7,077 bases of DNA, from assembly GCA_050701635.1 (NCBI GenBank), contig JBOGDF010000293.1, positions 1 to 7,077 of the forward strand, given 5' to 3'. Both the position numbers and the translations under genes were made by a program. Positions 5,819-7,077 of the stretch are shown here, one piece after another (the first letter of the stretch is position 1; every line of letters starts with the position of its first letter). This stretch comes from WHSM01 sp050701635 (GTDB taxonomy: Bacteria > Actinomycetota > Actinomycetes > Mycobacteriales > Micromonosporaceae). Below the pieces are notes generated by a model. The model saw nothing but the letters and a program-made list of their open reading frames with translations. It was not told the origin of the DNA and did no database searches.

Positions 5819-6313
5819 ATGCAACCCTTCCGTATTAGGCAGGATGCCAGGAACTGGTTCAAGGAGTTGCGGGACAAGGAGAAGACTCTCAAGACCGACT
5901 TCGACTCCTTCTACTTCTGTTTCATAGCGGGCATTGCCATGAAACGGAAGCAGCCGGTGCCGAGCGACGAGACAGCAGAACTCGTCGCCTACTTCCCTGA
6001 CAGATACGCGGGCCGTGGACGGCTTCTTGTCGCGCTCTTCTTGTCGCAAGAGCTGGACCAGCTGGGGGTGACCATGGCCGAGAAGAAGGCTGTCCACTCC
6101 GCCGTCGCCAGCCTGGTGAATCCGGAAGCGCCGAACTACCTGAGCGACGATGGAGTTCGAGAGTTCAATAGGTACGCACACGGCGGCTACGACGTGCTGC
6201 TTGACTGGTTCGATGACAAGCCGAGGTCACTCGACACCTTCGTTCGGGCGTTCAAGCAGAGGATTGATGCAGCGCTCGCAAGCACGTCCCGACCAGGTGG
6301 GTCACCGCTTTGA
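5819..6313 (+). CDS. Unrecognised small protein encoded with the SMC-like ATPase
   Basis: This is an intact 164-residue cytosolic protein starting at ATG 5819, one base after the ATPase stop, with an excellent ribosome binding site. There is no signal peptide, membrane segment or cysteine cluster. Blocks that look conserved by composition are FRIRQDARNWFKELRDKE (residues 4-21), FDSFYFCFIAGIAMKRK (28-44), LVAYFPDRY (55-63), a helix LLVALFLSQELDQLG (69-83) and LSDDGVREFNRYAHGGYDVL (108-127). The layout, a short early helix, an F-x-x-A-G-hydrophobic-A strand and a late NxYAxGG motif, loosely recalls Dnd-system-associated small proteins and the middle components of ABC-three-component defence modules. 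That is resemblance, not identification. The direct coupling argues that it binds or serves the ATPase. It is probably the last gene of the operon, since nothing follows on this strand. A shared, lower-GC composition points to joint transfer. Confidence 0.75.
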   Translation: MQPFRIRQDARNWFKELRDKEKTLKTDFDSFYFCFIAGIAMKRKQPVPSDETAELVAYFPDRYAGRGRLLVALFLSQELDQLGVTMAEKKAVHSAVASLVNPEAPNYLSDDGVREFNRYAHGGYDVLLDWFDDKPRSLDTFVRAFKQRIDAALASTSRPGGSPL

Positions 6314-6534
6314 GGTCGCCGGGGCAAACAGGTCGAGACGGCTTCGAGGTGGGCTAGCTTGGCTGGCGTTGGTGTTGCCCCAGGCGCAGGCGGGGCGTGA
6401 TGTGGCCTGCGTGGGGGGCACGATCGCAGGGATTCGCAACCTCACGGACGATGTGCGGACAGCGCAGCAGAAGGATCTAGACGGCTGCGGTCCCGATAGA
6501 TGTCGCGGGGTGGGGCGGCGGAATGCCCACAGCT
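6314..6534. other. Non-coding or decayed stretch downstream of the ATPase operon
   Basis: No frame on either strand shows a recognisable motif here, and I see no convincing terminator hairpin after the 164-residue gene. The minus strand could be the continued decay of the NRPS relic, but its frames after HQAVPIECM do not resemble condensation-domain sequence. Confidence 0.35.
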
Positions 6535-6745
6535 AGGCATGCACTCAATCGGAACCGCCTGGTGCGCCAGCACGACGGGTTGCCGTCGCCTCAGCGCGAG
6601 CTGCCAGCTCGGTGAGTGTGAGCCGGCGGTCGAAATCCATTGGCATCGGCAAGGTGTTGACGAAGAAGCCGGCGGTGTTCTCGCATTCACGTCGGGCTGC
6701 GGTCGGGGTGGCGACAGCGATCTGGTGTCGGCCGGCCACTGCGCC
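6535..6745 (-). pseudogene. NRPS condensation-domain fragment, frameshifted
   Basis: The minus strand from about 6745 reads AGRHQIAVATPTAARRECEN, then TAGFFVNTLPMPMDFDRRLT and LTELAARAEATAT. It then shifts frame to VLAHQAVPIECM. Condensation domains of nonribosomal peptide synthetases carry exactly this order: GTPxAxR, then ExxxGFFVNTLxLR (the conserved GFFVNT block), then LxxVR, then AxxHQDVPFE. Here QDVPFE has become QAVPIE. In the first frame a TGA comes soon after the break. The catalytic HHxxxDG motif, which lies well upstream in these domains, is absent, as is any adenylation or carrier domain. About 65 residues of a domain of roughly 450 remain, so this is a small dead relic of a once larger biosynthetic gene. 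A polyketide or glycopeptide X-type relative is possible but less likely. Confidence 0.75.
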
Positions 6746-7077
6746 CCGAGGACGGGCGCTGGCTGCTCCGTTACTGCTCGGCTGTAGTGGTCCTAGATAG
6801 CACTCACCGGGACTCGGTGGCGTTGACCACCACTTTGGCCCCGGTCCGCCGTACGGCGATGTCTAATACTGACATACTGACCAGCACCGCCAGGGACAGA
6901 GCAGGAATGAGCAGAACAATGCAGGGCTGAAGGGCAGACCGTAAACCAGATGTCGCGTGCCACGGTGATGGGACCACCGGTTTGCCACGAGCTTGGGACC
7001 GGCTCGGGCTCGGGTCGCGGGCCGTGTGGTGATGGTGGCCTACCGGCTGGCGGTGGTCAACTTTCGGGTCGGGCTGA
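6746..7077. other. Stretch without a supportable gene
   Basis: The minus strand has one hydrophobic run, LIPALSLAVLVSMSVLDIAV, in a frame ending at TGA 6804-6806. It could be the last membrane segment of a lost membrane protein, but it has no recognisable family and no clear start. On the plus strand a small frame at 6859 and an ATG at 7032 running off the end (VAYRLAVVNFRVGL) are too short to call. Confidence 0.35.

Noticed and set aside
4325..6313. Naming the ATPase pair dndD/dndE or lmuB/lmuC
   Set aside because: The small protein does not match what I recall of DndE, and no effector gene or DndBC is present. The motifs support only a general SMC-like class.
6859..6927. Small plus-strand frame beginning MSNTDILTST
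   Set aside because: It has about 22 codons, no ribosome binding site and no neighbour suggesting a role.
1..7077. CRISPR array, rRNA, riboswitch or intact tRNA
   Set aside because: I saw no spaced direct repeats, no rRNA blocks and no complete cloverleaf. Only the tRNA-Pro 3' half is present.

Overview
The window is very GC-rich, uses GTG and TTG starts, and encodes actinobacterial families: a large LuxR-type ATPase regulator, DUF2293, a Streptomyces-like tRNA-Pro end, and a nonribosomal peptide synthetase (NRPS) relic. It most likely comes from the chromosome of a Streptomyces/Pseudonocardia/Saccharopolyspora-type actinomycete. The stretch is a gene graveyard around mobile-DNA junctions: at least six genes are truncated or frameshifted, and few open frames are intact.

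Layout, left to right. Bases 1-380 (minus) are the N-terminus of a LuxR-family/AAA regulator that runs off the window. Just upstream, at about 441-669 (minus), is the C-terminal scrap of a CbxX/EccA-like AAA+ ATPase with a frameshift. It abuts a plus-strand DUF2293 gene (about 689-1241) that has lost its N-terminus and carries a one-base insertion at 811. Bases 1283-2283 (minus) hold an intact two-gene unit: an unrecognised small protein and, overlapping by GTGA, an AbiEii-like nucleotidyltransferase, probably toxin-antitoxin-like. It ends beside the 3' half of a tRNA-Pro (2305-2339) followed by a strong hairpin terminator (2351-2378). This is the usual signature of an integrative element's att junction, with the element on the left and old chromosome on the right.

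Right of the att site come a Nudix hydrolase gene with a frameshift in a G run and a shortened Nudix box (2906-3384), and a convergent C-terminal half of a SAM methyltransferase (3420-3893, minus). The methyltransferase is interrupted by the 3' end of a group II intron: domains V and VI plus the maturase C-terminus (3896 to about 4335, minus). The intron remnant is itself joined to the C-terminal two thirds of an SMC/Rad50-like ATPase (4325-5818, plus). That ATPase has coiled coils, a CxC hook-like motif, an ABC signature and Walker B, but no Walker A. It is followed without a gap by a 164-residue protein (5819-6313) with a strong ribosome binding site. This pair is visibly less GC-rich than its surroundings and looks like the end of a DndD- or ABC-three-component-like defence operon decapitated by the intron or deletion event. 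Bases 6535-6745 (minus) are a frameshifted fragment of an NRPS condensation domain. Nothing is assignable after that.

The genes do not form one pathway. The only cooperating units are the nucleotidyltransferase pair and the ATPase/small-protein pair. The possible novelty lies in the latter and in the chain of junctions that broke it.
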